Source of the DNA: Paludibacter sp.
Lineage (GTDB): Bacteria; Bacteroidota; Bacteroidia; Bacteroidales; Paludibacteraceae
Length of the DNA stretch: 18,217 bases
Direction of reading: 5' to 3'
Assembly (NCBI GenBank): GCA_024709185.1
Contig: JANJXE010000147.1
Coordinates: 1-18,217 of the forward strand
Positions 1 through 8,756 of this stretch are shown piece by piece. The notes beneath the pieces were generated by a model, which did not search any database, was not told the origin of the DNA, and was given only the letters and a program-made list of their open reading frames with translations. Position 1 is the first letter of the stretch; the number at the start of each line of letters is the position of its first letter. The translations under genes were made by a program, and so were the position numbers.

Positions 1-864
1 ACCGTTTTGGAGTTTCTCGCCTGCCGTTGAAATAAGCTTCAACTCATAGGGGTCTGACACATCATAGATAGTGAAATAACACTGATAGATATTACCATCA
101 GCATCTTTAGCTTCTGCCCTGAAAACTCCTATATCAGCAACCGCTTCCTCGTGAATAACCAGTGTGTTATGCGCTGACCATGCATTAGCAGCCGGAAGAT
201 TACTTCCAATGTCCGTTGCTGTTCCCGTGGGTGCTGAAGAAGTGGAAGTAGTTTTCATTCCGTACTTTGTATTCATGGACGTAGTAACCTGAGCAGTTCC
301 GTTCGATTCATAGAACTTGTAGGTAATGCCCGATGTATCCACACCAGCAGCCCGAACCAAATCCACACAAACAACAGCCACGTTCTTAGTCGAGCCATCA
401 GCCTGCTGAATAGCAGTCGTTCCTCTTGGCAAAATATAAACGGCATTTGTACCTGTTCGAACCACCGTTAAAGTGATTTGAGCGATAATGTGAGAAACAA
501 GTCCTGTGATTGGGTCGGTATAGTCTGCCTCAAAGTAATACACTTTTGAAGGGGCTGAAACAGGATCCATGTTCGTGTTGACAGTAAGTGTTACTCCTGT
601 TCCGATGGAAGTGCTAAGGTCGTTTGACCATTTCCTGTTAGTGACCTGATTGGTTACATCAACTGCGGAAGTAGTACCTCCTACAAAAACCTTTGCACTA
701 AGTACGTTTGGAGTTGATGACCAGTTGGGAACCGAAGTAACAGTGCTTTCATCCTTTGTGTAAATCTGTTGTGTTCCCTGACTGGCAGTGATAAATGCCG
801 TGATTGGCCTTGCATCGTTATTGTCAACGATGGTAATCTGACCTGTTGAAACTAGTTTTGCCAT
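1..864 (-). CDS. distal tail / receptor-binding-type fibre protein, C-terminal part outside window
   Basis: Partial gene: 288 codons are visible and the frame is still open at the left edge. The start is ATG at 864-862 (MAKLVSTGQITIVDNNDARP), 25 bp after the Tal-like gene stops, with an A/T-rich leader and no Shine-Dalgarno sequence. The visible part is rich in Thr, Ser, Val and Gly with alternating beta-strand patterns and no catalytic motif. It reads as a chain of beta-sandwich modules, as is common in distal tail and fibre proteins. The last visible residues (YELKLISTAGEKLQNG) resemble the start of the Ig-like C-terminal domain of the neighbouring tail-hub protein (YKVEIVSTNGSAFRN). Its place as the last tail gene after tape measure, Dit and Tal supports a role at the tail tip or in host recognition. 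The tail role is inferred from order and composition, not from a recognised family. Confidence 0.6.
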   Translation of the reverse strand, partial: MAKLVSTGQITIVDNNDARPITAFITASQGTQQIYTKDESTVTSVPNWSSTPNVLSAKVFVGGTTSAVDVTNQVTNRKWSNDLSTSIGTGVTLTVNTNMDPVSAPSKVYYFEADYTDPITGLVSHIIAQITLTVVRTGTNAVYILPRGTTAIQQADGSTKNVAVVCVDLVRAAGVDTSGITYKFYESNGTAQVTTSMNTKYGMKTTSTSSAPTGTATDIGSNLPAANAWSAHNTLVIHEEAVADIGVFRAEAKDADGNIYQCYFTIYDVSDPYELKLISTAGEKLQNG

Positions 865-889
865 ATTCAAATAAAAAATTGAGTGATTG

Positions 890-3331
890 TTAATCTATAC
901 TTACCTGACAGTTGAAGGTTGCTCGTCCTTCAACATCATCGCTTGTTATTACAAGTACGTTTGAATAAAAGGCTGAATGAGCTTTATTCCAAAGAAAATC
1001 TGAATCCGCATCATCTGACTTGCGTGTCCATCGGAAAGCCGTTAGGGGTAGGGTTTGAGTGATATCCTCCTTTCCCTTGTACACGATTGCTATTAGTGTG
1101 GTTTCTATCATATCGTTTCTAAAAGCACTGCCATTAGTGCTGACAATCTCCACTTTGTAGGTTACATTGTTTTCGACATCGGTTATTTTTTCATCGATAT
1201 CCGTGTACTCCCCACCTGTTGAGATGAATTTTATATTCCCTCCAATCTGGTTGTTTTGAAGGTCGAAATAGGTTTTTCCATCGGATGAAACTATCTTTTT
1301 GGTCGTGATCCTCCCGGGCAGAATTTCGGAAAAACCATATAACAGGGCGATACTTCTGTCTCCCTGATATTCTGAGTTCAATATGGCCACCAACAGATGA
1401 TAATATCCGGTGAACTCCTCCATCTTTACTGGTTGTTCTGAAAGCAGAAAAACGCCTGTATTTCCATCCCGTTCCACTTTGGCGTATAAGTAGTAAGCTG
1501 TGTCCGGTTTGTCCAGATAGGGCGACTGATAAGCTTCCATCAACCACACTTTTCGATTGTGAGAAGTGGAAATCTGTTCAACCCCGATAGTCATGTGCTG
1601 AATCACTCCTGCTTCTGCACGAAGAATCTTAGTTCCGGCATCAAAGGAAATAAGGTGGTTTACTTCGATGGAAGTATCAATGGCATCAACAAACCGGAAT
1701 TGCAGGCTTTCATCACCAACCAAAAGCTGCATCGTGCTGATGGTTACAGGGGATATCGAGCCGTTGAAGTTGGAGAAAGCATCTTTGAGTAGTTCGGTTG
1801 TTTCCTGAGCTTCACGGAAACCTCGTTTTGCAAAGCGGATTGATTCCCTGTGTTTGTCCTCAATGACGACTTGGGTTGTTTCCAGCTTTTTGATGGTGTT
1901 GGAAAAACCTCCTCCGATAGTTACATTGGAAAGTTCAATCTCAGGACTGTAAGGAGAATTGATGTAATCCTTAATACCAATTATGCGTATCAACACTGGT
2001 TCTGCCTGAAACTGTTCATCGGTAAAAGCCACATATCCACCCAGCCGGATTTTTGAACCTATTTCCAACCATTTCTTTTTTGCCCAAATCGGGTCCAGCT
2101 CACCTGTGAATGAAAAACGAGGGTCTTCATTCTCGTATAAATACCTGACAGCTTCACGGAACATGTCCCACGAAGAGCCCGACTGAGTAGAGTTATTGCA
2201 CATGTATGCATCAGGTAGTGAAATCCCGAAGATAGCATAGGAATCTCCCATTACAGGCTTAAAGATGTCATTAGGCATTGCCTGCCCGTCAATCTCCTGA
2301 GGAACAATCTGAAACTTTCTATCCTGATGGGAATAGTCACAGTCAAATTCCTTTCCGGTAAGCATTCCGGATTGAAAAACGACAGTCATTTTTTCACCAG
2401 CTATAAGACAGTCCTTGTAGTTCAGCTCTTCCGGAATGGTGGCATCGATAAAGTCGTAAAAGTTCTTTGAGGCATTAACCACTACCACTGAAGAAACCTG
2501 ACCGACCCGTGATGGATAGATGTGAGAACAATCCAGGCTATCTTCCACGTTGAAAGAAACAGCCTTATCCGCCCGACTAACGAATAGTCCGGATTCATGG
2601 GTTTGATATGTTCTACCTTCGTAGGTGAGTGATTGGTTTTTAGGAAGTAAAAGCTCTGTTGAGCCGTACTTGCTGGCATCGATGTTTCGGGTTCCTCCCT
2701 GCACAAAGAGAATATCTATTGCGTGTGAGTTCTCGAAATTCTCCCTTCTTACTCCCGTTCTAAATCCGTTTCCTTTGCCATAGGAAAGAGCCAGTGGAGA
2801 CTCCTTGCCATATTCAACCTTGTGTAGAGAAAGGGTTTTTCCGGTTATTTCAAATTCTGTTTCGAAAGCATCGGCAATGAATTTAAGTGCTTCGTTACAG
2901 TAGTTATGATTAAAAGAAATGGTTTTCTCACTTGCTTCAATACAACTGCCCAACACCCAGCCCGATTCCCTTTGATTGAGGTTTTCCAACAACATTGCCA
3001 TAAAGTCCGAGGGCTTACCAGTAAAAGAAAATTTCAACTTCCCTGTTGTTGTATCTCTGAACTTATAAAGCCCCAGTTTAGCGGCATAAGCTTCCAAAAT
3101 AAGCGTATATTCCAGACTGCGGGTGTGGTTTTTCCGGATATTTTGTGGCCGTAAAAGGGTATAAGTTTCCCCCTGATGCATACAGTATGCACCAACAGGG
3201 ATTTCCACATGTTCAAAAAGTTGTACTTTGAGGGTGATGGAATCCTCCCCCATAACCCTTCGATTCCGGTAGCTATCATCCCCTACAATCAAATCAACTA
3301 TCTCAGCACCACCTTTATCAAATAACTTCAT
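890..3331 (-). CDS. tail hub / Tal-like tail protein with C-terminal Ig-like domain
   Basis: An 813-residue protein that starts 3 bp after the distal tail protein gene stops. By position (tape measure, Dit, then this gene) and size it should be the tail hub (gp27/Tal-like) protein closing the tip of the tail tube. The N-terminal ~380 residues look like a hub fold, with beta-rich stretches such as the YTLILEAYAAKLGLYKF segment around residue 80. A short helical linker (about residues 485-520, KKLETTQVVIEDKHRESIRF) leads into a beta-rich second half. Around residues 680-705 it carries SSDGKTYFDLQNNQIGGNIKF-type sequence, a pattern I associate with tail proteins of Bacteroidales phages. Residues ~723-813 look like an Ig-like or fibronectin-like module. 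No lysozyme or peptidase motif is visible, so enzymatic activity is not supported. Confidence 0.7.
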   Translation of the reverse strand: MKLFDKGGAEIVDLIVGDDSYRNRRVMGEDSITLKVQLFEHVEIPVGAYCMHQGETYTLLRPQNIRKNHTRSLEYTLILEAYAAKLGLYKFRDTTTGKLKFSFTGKPSDFMAMLLENLNQRESGWVLGSCIEASEKTISFNHNYCNEALKFIADAFETEFEITGKTLSLHKVEYGKESPLALSYGKGNGFRTGVRRENFENSHAIDILFVQGGTRNIDASKYGSTELLLPKNQSLTYEGRTYQTHESGLFVSRADKAVSFNVEDSLDCSHIYPSRVGQVSSVVVVNASKNFYDFIDATIPEELNYKDCLIAGEKMTVVFQSGMLTGKEFDCDYSHQDRKFQIVPQEIDGQAMPNDIFKPVMGDSYAIFGISLPDAYMCNNSTQSGSSWDMFREAVRYLYENEDPRFSFTGELDPIWAKKKWLEIGSKIRLGGYVAFTDEQFQAEPVLIRIIGIKDYINSPYSPEIELSNVTIGGGFSNTIKKLETTQVVIEDKHRESIRFAKRGFREAQETTELLKDAFSNFNGSISPVTISTMQLLVGDESLQFRFVDAIDTSIEVNHLISFDAGTKILRAEAGVIQHMTIGVEQISTSHNRKVWLMEAYQSPYLDKPDTAYYLYAKVERDGNTGVFLLSEQPVKMEEFTGYYHLLVAILNSEYQGDRSIALLYGFSEILPGRITTKKIVSSDGKTYFDLQNNQIGGNIKFISTGGEYTDIDEKITDVENNVTYKVEIVSTNGSAFRNDMIETTLIAIVYKGKEDITQTLPLTAFRWTRKSDDADSDFLWNKAHSAFYSNVLVITSDDVEGRATFNCQVSID

Positions 3332-3334
3332 ATC

Positions 3335-4138
3335 CTATGTTAAGCAAAACACAACATCAAATTCACACCACACACCGTTTTCCAGTGTGAAGTGCCTTAT
3401 CTCAGAGCGTTTGTAATAGCATTTATACATCCGGCCATCAACACCCAAATACCTTTCCTTTGGAAGTATTAGGTCATGCAGAAAAGCATTGTAATTTGTC
3501 AGGAACTGATAGGCGTACTCACACCGGAGAAAAAGATAAAGGGTTACTTCCCGGGCTTTTCTCCTTAGTTTTGTTTCATCGGCTTTTAGTCCATGAATTG
3601 AAAGTGAGTTGATGAGTGTTACCTCCTTTGCTGCCGGAGCTTTTCGTGCACATGAAAGCGTGTTTTCTAATACCTGAATACCGTAGGAACTTACATCCAC
3701 ACCATCAATCGAAACGCCCTGACTGCCTACTTTGAGCCAGTAAGGAGAAGTGTAGGTATATCCATCAAAGGGCACATCTTCGGAAAAGGTAAGCGAAAAC
3801 ACAGCTCCGGAATAATACTCAAAGGATTCACAATCCATGTATCGAAGTGTGATGTTGAGCCCCAAATCCGGAAACGTAAATTCTGATTTAGTAGTGGATA
3901 AAAGCGTTGCTATTAACTCATCTATCCTTCCTGAAAGTGAGATGAAGTTTAATTTTCGAATTGCAGCATCCAGCTTTGGAGCCGACAAATCAACTTCCAA
4001 TCCATCCTCTTCTGCCCAACTGTTTTGCAGTGGTTCCTTTAGTGGTGGATAAGAAAGCAGTGAAGCATAGCTGTCCTCCATCAGATAAACACCCATGCTT
4101 TCAGAACTAATCCCATTGACAACAAAAACACCGTTCAT
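3335..4138 (-). CDS. distal tail protein (Dit-like)
   Basis: A 267-residue protein whose ATG overlaps the tape-measure stop by four bases (ATGA), a typical translational-coupling arrangement. In siphoviruses the gene directly after the tape measure usually encodes Dit, the hexameric ring joining tail tube and tip. The N-terminus opens with a VNGISSESMGVYL segment, similar to Dit N-terminal beta-domains (variations on 'V.Gi.s...gv...'). A second domain begins near residue 138 with GVSIDGVDVSSYGIQVLEN, repeating the same sort of motif and suggesting an internal duplication. The C-terminal region (YKCYYKRSEIRHFTLENGVWCEFDVVF) is beta-rich, as in Dit galectin-like domains. No enzymatic motif is seen. 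The assignment rests on order, length and the N-terminal pattern; direct sequence similarity is weak. Confidence 0.65.
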   Translation of the reverse strand: MNGVFVVNGISSESMGVYLMEDSYASLLSYPPLKEPLQNSWAEEDGLEVDLSAPKLDAAIRKLNFISLSGRIDELIATLLSTTKSEFTFPDLGLNITLRYMDCESFEYYSGAVFSLTFSEDVPFDGYTYTSPYWLKVGSQGVSIDGVDVSSYGIQVLENTLSCARKAPAAKEVTLINSLSIHGLKADETKLRRKAREVTLYLFLRCEYAYQFLTNYNAFLHDLILPKERYLGVDGRMYKCYYKRSEIRHFTLENGVWCEFDVVFCLT

Positions 4139-7100
4139 CCTCTTATGTACACTCCTTTGATGTTAATATCATCGATACCTGACTTTAAACTTCCCAGAAA
4201 CTTTTCTATCGTTTCCAGCCTTGAAGTATGGCTTTCAATTCCCGATAAGTATTTCAGTGATTGAGCACTGTTTATCAGCAAGCTTTTAATACTTTCTGAG
4301 ATTTGATAAGTATGTGCCTGAATAGCTGTAAACCTACCACTTAGCTCATTGGCAGACTCCTGCGACATCGACTGAAAACCTTTGCTAGCACCAGTTCGTG
4401 CATTGGTGAAAATATCGAAGCCCTGTTTAGCCAGTTCTTCCTGTACCGTGGTCATTGCCTGAGAGTATTCACCCAAAGCACTTTTGTAGCTTTCCGAAAA
4501 CCGAACAATGTCATCCACGATGTTCTGGTCTCCATCATGCCCAAAGCTATCCATCATTTCCTTTTCAAGATTTTTGAATAGTCCTTCAAAGTATTGAGCA
4601 AAGATGAGTTGTGATAAAATATCCTCTATTACCGTTGTCACTTTACCTTTGAAGGAATCAACAGCCCCGAAGACATCTCCACTACGGAAAGAATTTACCA
4701 GTTCATCGGAAAGCATGGAGCCAATTTCTCCGGCCAAATCAGAGAAGGTTTGACGCATTTGCTCCTGTGCTTCCCGCGCTTTATCGGCTATCTCCTGCCA
4801 GTTATCAATGATAGACTTTGTTGCTTCATCCAGCTTGTCGTAATCTGCCAGAATCTGAGGGTTGAGCTCGAAAGTATCTTTGTCGAATATCTCACCATAG
4901 GTTTTAGCCAGTGACTCAAATACCGGAACTGTTTTGGTGGTTACAGCACCTGCAATTCCTCCGATAACAGCACCAATAGCTGCTCCCAGCAAGTTACCTA
5001 TCACAGGGATAAAAGAGCCCACGGCTGCGCCTATGGCAGCTCCTGCGCCTATTCCGGTAGCGACATTGCCGGCATCTACCTGCTGTTTGGTTCCGGTTTG
5101 TACTTTTCCCTGAGACAGAGTGTTGGCAGTTGCTTTGAGCTCCAACATAGCAGATGAATACTGCCGTGCTCCGGCAATGGCCTTAGCATAGGGATTCTCC
5201 ACACCGAAGATGTTGGATTCTTTGTAAGCTTCCATCTCGATGCGAGCCAATGACATGTTGTGAGCTGATTCGAGTATCTTTTGATTCCAGTCCTCCTGAG
5301 CCTGTTTATTTTCTGCTATCTGATTGCCTACCATGGAAAGCAGTGTGGAAAGTCCGGAAATACCAGCACTGACAATATCCGTTGAAGTAGCGTTCTTATC
5401 AAAAGCAGTAAGTACATCATCCAAACTACCCGATATGCCGGAAATAGCTTTCCCAATTTCACCTAGTGCTCCTGAAAAGGTAGAAAGTGAGTCTCCTAAC
5501 TCACCTAGTGAATCAGAGAGTTTTCGGGCCATCTCAACAACCTTTTCCCATGCCTTGACATCCAGCATTTCATCGGCTGACTCTTTAGCTTCATCCAGTG
5601 CCGTTTTGAGTTTTTCGACATCGATACCAGCTTCTTCAAACAGTGCTAACTGCTTGTCGGTAAAAGTCACTTTGCCAATGATTTCCTTAACCTTTGAAAG
5701 CTCGTTGTAGGAAAGTTTGGTGATATCCTTGAATAGCGGAAGTGCCTCTTTGATTTTGGAAGTGAGAAAATCCGTTCCATCACCAAAAAGGTATAAGTCC
5801 AGCAATCCCGAACCGTTATCCTGAAGCACTTCTTTGGCTAGTTCATCGAGCGCTTGTTTCATCTGCTCGTTGGCAACCTTTACAGCCGAACTGTCAGCAC
5901 CGAATTTGGTTGAAAGTTCCGCAATGTCCTTTTGAAACTTCTCCTCGATGCTTTTCCTTTGTTCAGCATAGGTTTGGTATTTCACAAGGAGTTTTTTGTA
6001 CACATCACCCTGGGCAACGTCGTAAGCTTTACTTTCGGCATCCCTGATCCGTTCAAACTCATCGGACTGCTCCTTAGGTAGAGTGATGGAGTTTTCGTTA
6101 AATGTTCCATGACCACCTTTTGCTTCCCATTCCTTTTTGGCGTGATTGCGAATAACCTGAAGAAGTTCATCCTCCTGTCGGTTGATTTCGCTAATCTTTC
6201 GACGGAAATTAAGCTCCAATTGAGCCAGCTCCTTGGCAGACCCGTCTTCCAACAGTTCGAGCTCTGCTTCCACACGTTTGAAGTATAAATCCTCCTTTGC
6301 CCGTTGAATTTCAACCTTTTCGTTCTTAATCTGATCGAGAAGTTTAGCTGTGTTTTTATCCTCCTTTTCAGGTGCTGTGAAATCAGGACTATCAGGAGTT
6401 ACCTTTAACATTTCTTCCTGAAGCTTATCAATCACCAGTGAGTATTTATGTGCCTCATCCGAAAGTCGCTTGTAGATGTCCATGGCAGCTTTTTCTCCGG
6501 CAAACATCTCATTCTCCCGACCACCGTATTTTTTAGCTACAGCATTGGCAAGAACATCCCTGTTTTTGGCTTTCCAGCTATCGAGTGTTTCCTGAGCTTC
6601 TGCCTGTTTAGCAACAGCGATTCGTACCTGTTCGGTGTATTTGAGCTTCTTTACATAGCTGTCCAGTGCTTCGGAATTATTGTCTATCAGCGTCCCTTCA
6701 GTAGTGAGAGATGCATGATATTCAGGAACAATCTCTTTTATTTTATCCAGTGCTTTCTTTCTATCGGAATAACCCTTAGTGGAATCATCCAGCACCTTTC
6801 TAAGGCCTGAAAGTTCCGTAATCTCCGTTTTGATATTGGTCTCTGCTTCCTTTGTGATGTCGCCCAGCATTTGAGTTTCTGACTGTGCTTTCTTTGCACT
6901 ACGAGCGTAAAAGGTTAAAGCCGTTGTCAGTGAAACAACAGCCATTGTCGCTGCAACATAAGGATTGGCCAGCATGGTTTTATTAAGGAGTTTTTGAGCT
7001 CCTTCAACCAGTACCAATGCTTTGAACTTTGCCAGCTCAGCAATCGTCCAGCCCTTGCTTAAAGCTATGGATGCGGATTGAGCTACATTGAAGACCATAA

Positions 7101-7989
7101 CAGCAGCCTTGTAGGTGCCGTAAAGGGCAACAAGGGATGCAATCACCTCACCTACCTTTTGGTAGTTTTCCACCAAATACGAAGCACCTGAAATAGCACT
7201 TGAAATAACACCTTCCGTAGATTGACCCATTTCATTGAACATCTGGTCGATGGAGTCTCCTAAGTTGGAAAGCTGCCCTGTGATGGATTTGGATTGTTCC
7301 TGCATCAGATTGTGAAACATTCCGGAAGAGCTCACCATATTTTTGAAAGCCTGCTCGACATGCTGAAAGGAAAGCTGACCGGATGATGCTAAGTCCATCA
7401 CTTCTTTTTCCGTTACCTGAAGAACAGCTCCCAGCTCCTTGTAGATGGGAATTCCTCGTCCTGCAAACTGCATCAGGTCTTTGGTCATCACCTTTCCCTG
7501 AGCGTTCAGTGTTCCATACAGGTAGATAATATCTCCAATCTGAGAACCAACACCGGCAGCAACGTTACCCAGCATAGTAAGATTTTCACGGATACTATCT
7601 GCCGTAAACCCATACGCTAATAACTGTTTAGCACCCGATGCCACCCCCTGAAGGTCAAAAGGAGTGGTAGCTGCAAAGTCCACGATTTCCAGCATGAGTT
7701 TATCTGCCCTTTCCTTGCTTTTGAGCATGGTGGTAAAAGCTATCTCCAACTGTTGGAATTCTCCTCTGACGTTGGCTATCTCACGGGCAAAATTCGTTGC
7801 CTGCTGAATGGTGAATACAGTTGCAACAGCCCGGCTAAGATTGCTAAGGGTATTATCAATTCGGCTACCCTCATCAACCGCCTTTTGGCCGATGCTACCG
7901 ATAAGTCCCTTTGCTTTTTCAGCATCCTTCTGTAATTGGGAATTATCAATACCTGTTGAGTACCATATTTTTCCGGAATCGTTAATCAT
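4135..7989 (-). CDS. tape measure protein
   Basis: The largest gene of the window (1284 residues), lying directly after the tail assembly chaperone genes, as in lambda-like phages. It sets tail length and is ejected with the DNA. Residues ~60-260 match the conserved tape-measure N-terminal domain, with segments such as EFQQLEIAFTTML, DFAATTPFDLQGVASGAKQL and GRGIPIYKELGAVL. The middle is long helix and coiled coil (about 370-800). Hydrophobic stretches lie near 280-300 and 340-365, and a glycine-zipper hydrophobic region lies near 975-1018 (GIGAGAAIGAAVGSFIPVIG), fitting membrane insertion during DNA ejection. The ATG at 7989-7987 overlaps the end of the frameshift extension ORF by 8 bp. It is preceded by AGGAG eight bases upstream, one of only two clear Shine-Dalgarno-like sites in the operon. 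Confidence 0.93.
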   Translation of the reverse strand: MINDSGKIWYSTGIDNSQLQKDAEKAKGLIGSIGQKAVDEGSRIDNTLSNLSRAVATVFTIQQATNFAREIANVRGEFQQLEIAFTTMLKSKERADKLMLEIVDFAATTPFDLQGVASGAKQLLAYGFTADSIRENLTMLGNVAAGVGSQIGDIIYLYGTLNAQGKVMTKDLMQFAGRGIPIYKELGAVLQVTEKEVMDLASSGQLSFQHVEQAFKNMVSSSGMFHNLMQEQSKSITGQLSNLGDSIDQMFNEMGQSTEGVISSAISGASYLVENYQKVGEVIASLVALYGTYKAAVMVFNVAQSASIALSKGWTIAELAKFKALVLVEGAQKLLNKTMLANPYVAATMAVVSLTTALTFYARSAKKAQSETQMLGDITKEAETNIKTEITELSGLRKVLDDSTKGYSDRKKALDKIKEIVPEYHASLTTEGTLIDNNSEALDSYVKKLKYTEQVRIAVAKQAEAQETLDSWKAKNRDVLANAVAKKYGGRENEMFAGEKAAMDIYKRLSDEAHKYSLVIDKLQEEMLKVTPDSPDFTAPEKEDKNTAKLLDQIKNEKVEIQRAKEDLYFKRVEAELELLEDGSAKELAQLELNFRRKISEINRQEDELLQVIRNHAKKEWEAKGGHGTFNENSITLPKEQSDEFERIRDAESKAYDVAQGDVYKKLLVKYQTYAEQRKSIEEKFQKDIAELSTKFGADSSAVKVANEQMKQALDELAKEVLQDNGSGLLDLYLFGDGTDFLTSKIKEALPLFKDITKLSYNELSKVKEIIGKVTFTDKQLALFEEAGIDVEKLKTALDEAKESADEMLDVKAWEKVVEMARKLSDSLGELGDSLSTFSGALGEIGKAISGISGSLDDVLTAFDKNATSTDIVSAGISGLSTLLSMVGNQIAENKQAQEDWNQKILESAHNMSLARIEMEAYKESNIFGVENPYAKAIAGARQYSSAMLELKATANTLSQGKVQTGTKQQVDAGNVATGIGAGAAIGAAVGSFIPVIGNLLGAAIGAVIGGIAGAVTTKTVPVFESLAKTYGEIFDKDTFELNPQILADYDKLDEATKSIIDNWQEIADKAREAQEQMRQTFSDLAGEIGSMLSDELVNSFRSGDVFGAVDSFKGKVTTVIEDILSQLIFAQYFEGLFKNLEKEMMDSFGHDGDQNIVDDIVRFSESYKSALGEYSQAMTTVQEELAKQGFDIFTNARTGASKGFQSMSQESANELSGRFTAIQAHTYQISESIKSLLINSAQSLKYLSGIESHTSRLETIEKFLGSLKSGIDDINIKGVYIRG

Positions 7990-8227
7990 ACAGCATGCTC
8001 CTGATCAGATGTTTGTTTCGTGGGTCATCGGCATCGATATCACCGTTATCCTCTTCGTACGTTGGTAATACTGCACTGTACAGTACAAGATTGGCGTAGC
8101 TTAATTCAAATAAAATTGCGTTGAAAGTCAGTTGTGGAAAGTTTTTGGCCATACCTGCAACCAGTGACCAGATACTGTCGTTTTCTACACCACCCCCCTT
8201 GTTTTTCTTAGAATGTTTATTTCGCAT
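7982..8227 (-). CDS. tail assembly chaperone, T extension reached by predicted -1 frameshift
   Basis: An open frame in the -1 phase relative to the gene ending at 8185, overlapping its last 43 bases and ending 8 bp inside the tape-measure gene. This is the geometry of lambda gpG/gpGT, where a minor frameshift product carries a T domain that contacts the tape measure. Shared sequence in the overlap includes a run of six G residues on the coding strand (8193-8198). A -1 slip there, on codons AGG GGG, would join residue 155 of the upstream protein to Gly12 of this frame. The fusion would be about 225 residues. An ATG exists at 8227-8225 and would give an 81-residue protein on its own, but the resulting basic start MRNKHSKKNKGGG looks like out-of-frame translation of the overlap. 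I therefore think it is mainly made by frameshifting. Confidence 0.7.
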   Translation of the reverse strand: MRNKHSKKNKGGGVENDSIWSLVAGMAKNFPQLTFNAILFELSYANLVLYSAVLPTYEEDNGDIDADDPRNKHLIRSMLYD

Positions 8228-8658
8228 AGGGAAGTGGTAAGAGCGAAAAAATCACCAATCTCCATCCTTGAAAGCTGGTTTACGATGAAAGAATTTACTT
8301 CGCTGGGCCTGCACTCAAAAAGAATGACATCGGCCAGTGCATCGACTTTTCTGGCATGAGGTGTTTTAAGGCGATTTAAGAGCGTTTTTCTTTCGGAATG
8401 ATAAAAGATATGCCTATCGACGCCCAATATTAAAATTGCAGCTATTTTGCCCAAAATATGGCATTCTTTGGCTATCATTAGTGACCCGAAAAACACTTCG
8501 TCGTTTTCGAGCTTTATGTCCGGTAGTTTTGAAATCAATCTCGACACCTGAATAAGTGTGGCAGTAGTAGGTGGAGCCATTGGGTACTCCTTACCGCCTA
8601 TCGTGATTTTTCCAGCTTCCTGAAAAATCGTACTTGCAACTTTTTCTTCAACACGCAT
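8185..8658 (-). CDS. tail assembly chaperone (gpG-like)
   Basis: A 157-residue protein between tail tube and tape measure, the standard place of the tail assembly chaperone that coats the tape measure while the tube polymerises. Sequence: a short beta start with ITIGGKEYPMAPPTTATLIQVSRLI, in which a substrate-like 'GKEYPM' segment is followed by helices. The rest is helical, with a cysteine-containing middle (MIAKECHILGKIAAILIL) and a FFALTTSLCEIN segment near the end. The start is ATG at 8658-8656. It stops at TAG (8185) just after the G-run where a -1 shift would produce the longer gpGT-type product. Its leader carries the seven-T run that follows the tRNA-like element. The assignment is by position, size and frameshift geometry; similarity to lambda gpG itself is not visible. 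Confidence 0.75.
   Translation of the reverse strand: MRVEEKVASTIFQEAGKITIGGKEYPMAPPTTATLIQVSRLISKLPDIKLENDEVFFGSLMIAKECHILGKIAAILILGVDRHIFYHSERKTLLNRLKTPHARKVDALADVILFECRPSEVNSFIVNQLSRMEIGDFFALTTSLCEINILRKTRGVV
8193..8198 (-). other. predicted programmed -1 ribosomal frameshift site (G6 run)
   Basis: On the coding strand the zero frame reads ACA AGG GGG GTG GTG TAG across this site. A -1 slip on A-AGG-GGG re-pairs the A-site tRNA perfectly with GGG and the P-site codon AGG with AAG. Translation would then continue GGT GGT GTA GAA into the downstream frame. Both frames are open through the 43-base overlap. I see no strong downstream stem-loop. The basis is the conserved organisation of tail chaperone genes plus this slippery run. 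Confidence 0.6.
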
Positions 8659-8681
8659 ATCAACCCATCAATAAAAAAATG

Positions 8682-8756
8682 TTGCGAGGGGTGGACTCGA
8701 ACCACCAACCTTCTGTTATCTTTTGAACAGATGAACAACCATCGTTCTCCCCCGCT
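8682..8756 (-). tRNA. tRNA-like element with an enlarged anticodon loop
   Basis: The complement folds as a class I tRNA. Acceptor: GCGGGG (8755-8750) with CCTCGC (8689-8684), plus an A:A mismatch at the end. D stem: GAAC (8747-8744) with GTTC (8736-8733) around a GATGGTT loop. Anticodon stem: TCTGT (8731-8727) with ACAGA (8716-8712). Variable loop: AGGTT (8711-8707). T arm: GGTGG, TTCGAGT loop, CCACC (8706-8690). Departures from a working tRNA: the anticodon loop is ten bases (TCAAAAGATA) or, with one more pair, eight; positions 8 and 14 are G instead of U and A; no CCA is encoded. If T33 is the T at 8726, the anticodon would be CAA (Leu), but a Leu tRNA should have a long variable arm. It may be a degenerate tRNA, a tRNA with an odd loop, or a tRNA mimic used for RNA processing. 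It fills the gap between tail tube and chaperone genes. Confidence 0.65.

Noticed and set aside
5324..5710. Plus-strand open frame of 128 codons opposite the tape measure gene
   Set aside because: Antisense to a well-supported gene; its Ser/Pro/Glu-rich translation is a codon shadow.
5982..6314. Minus-strand open frame of 110 codons inside the tape measure gene
   Set aside because: Alternate frame of the tape measure coding region with no independent support.
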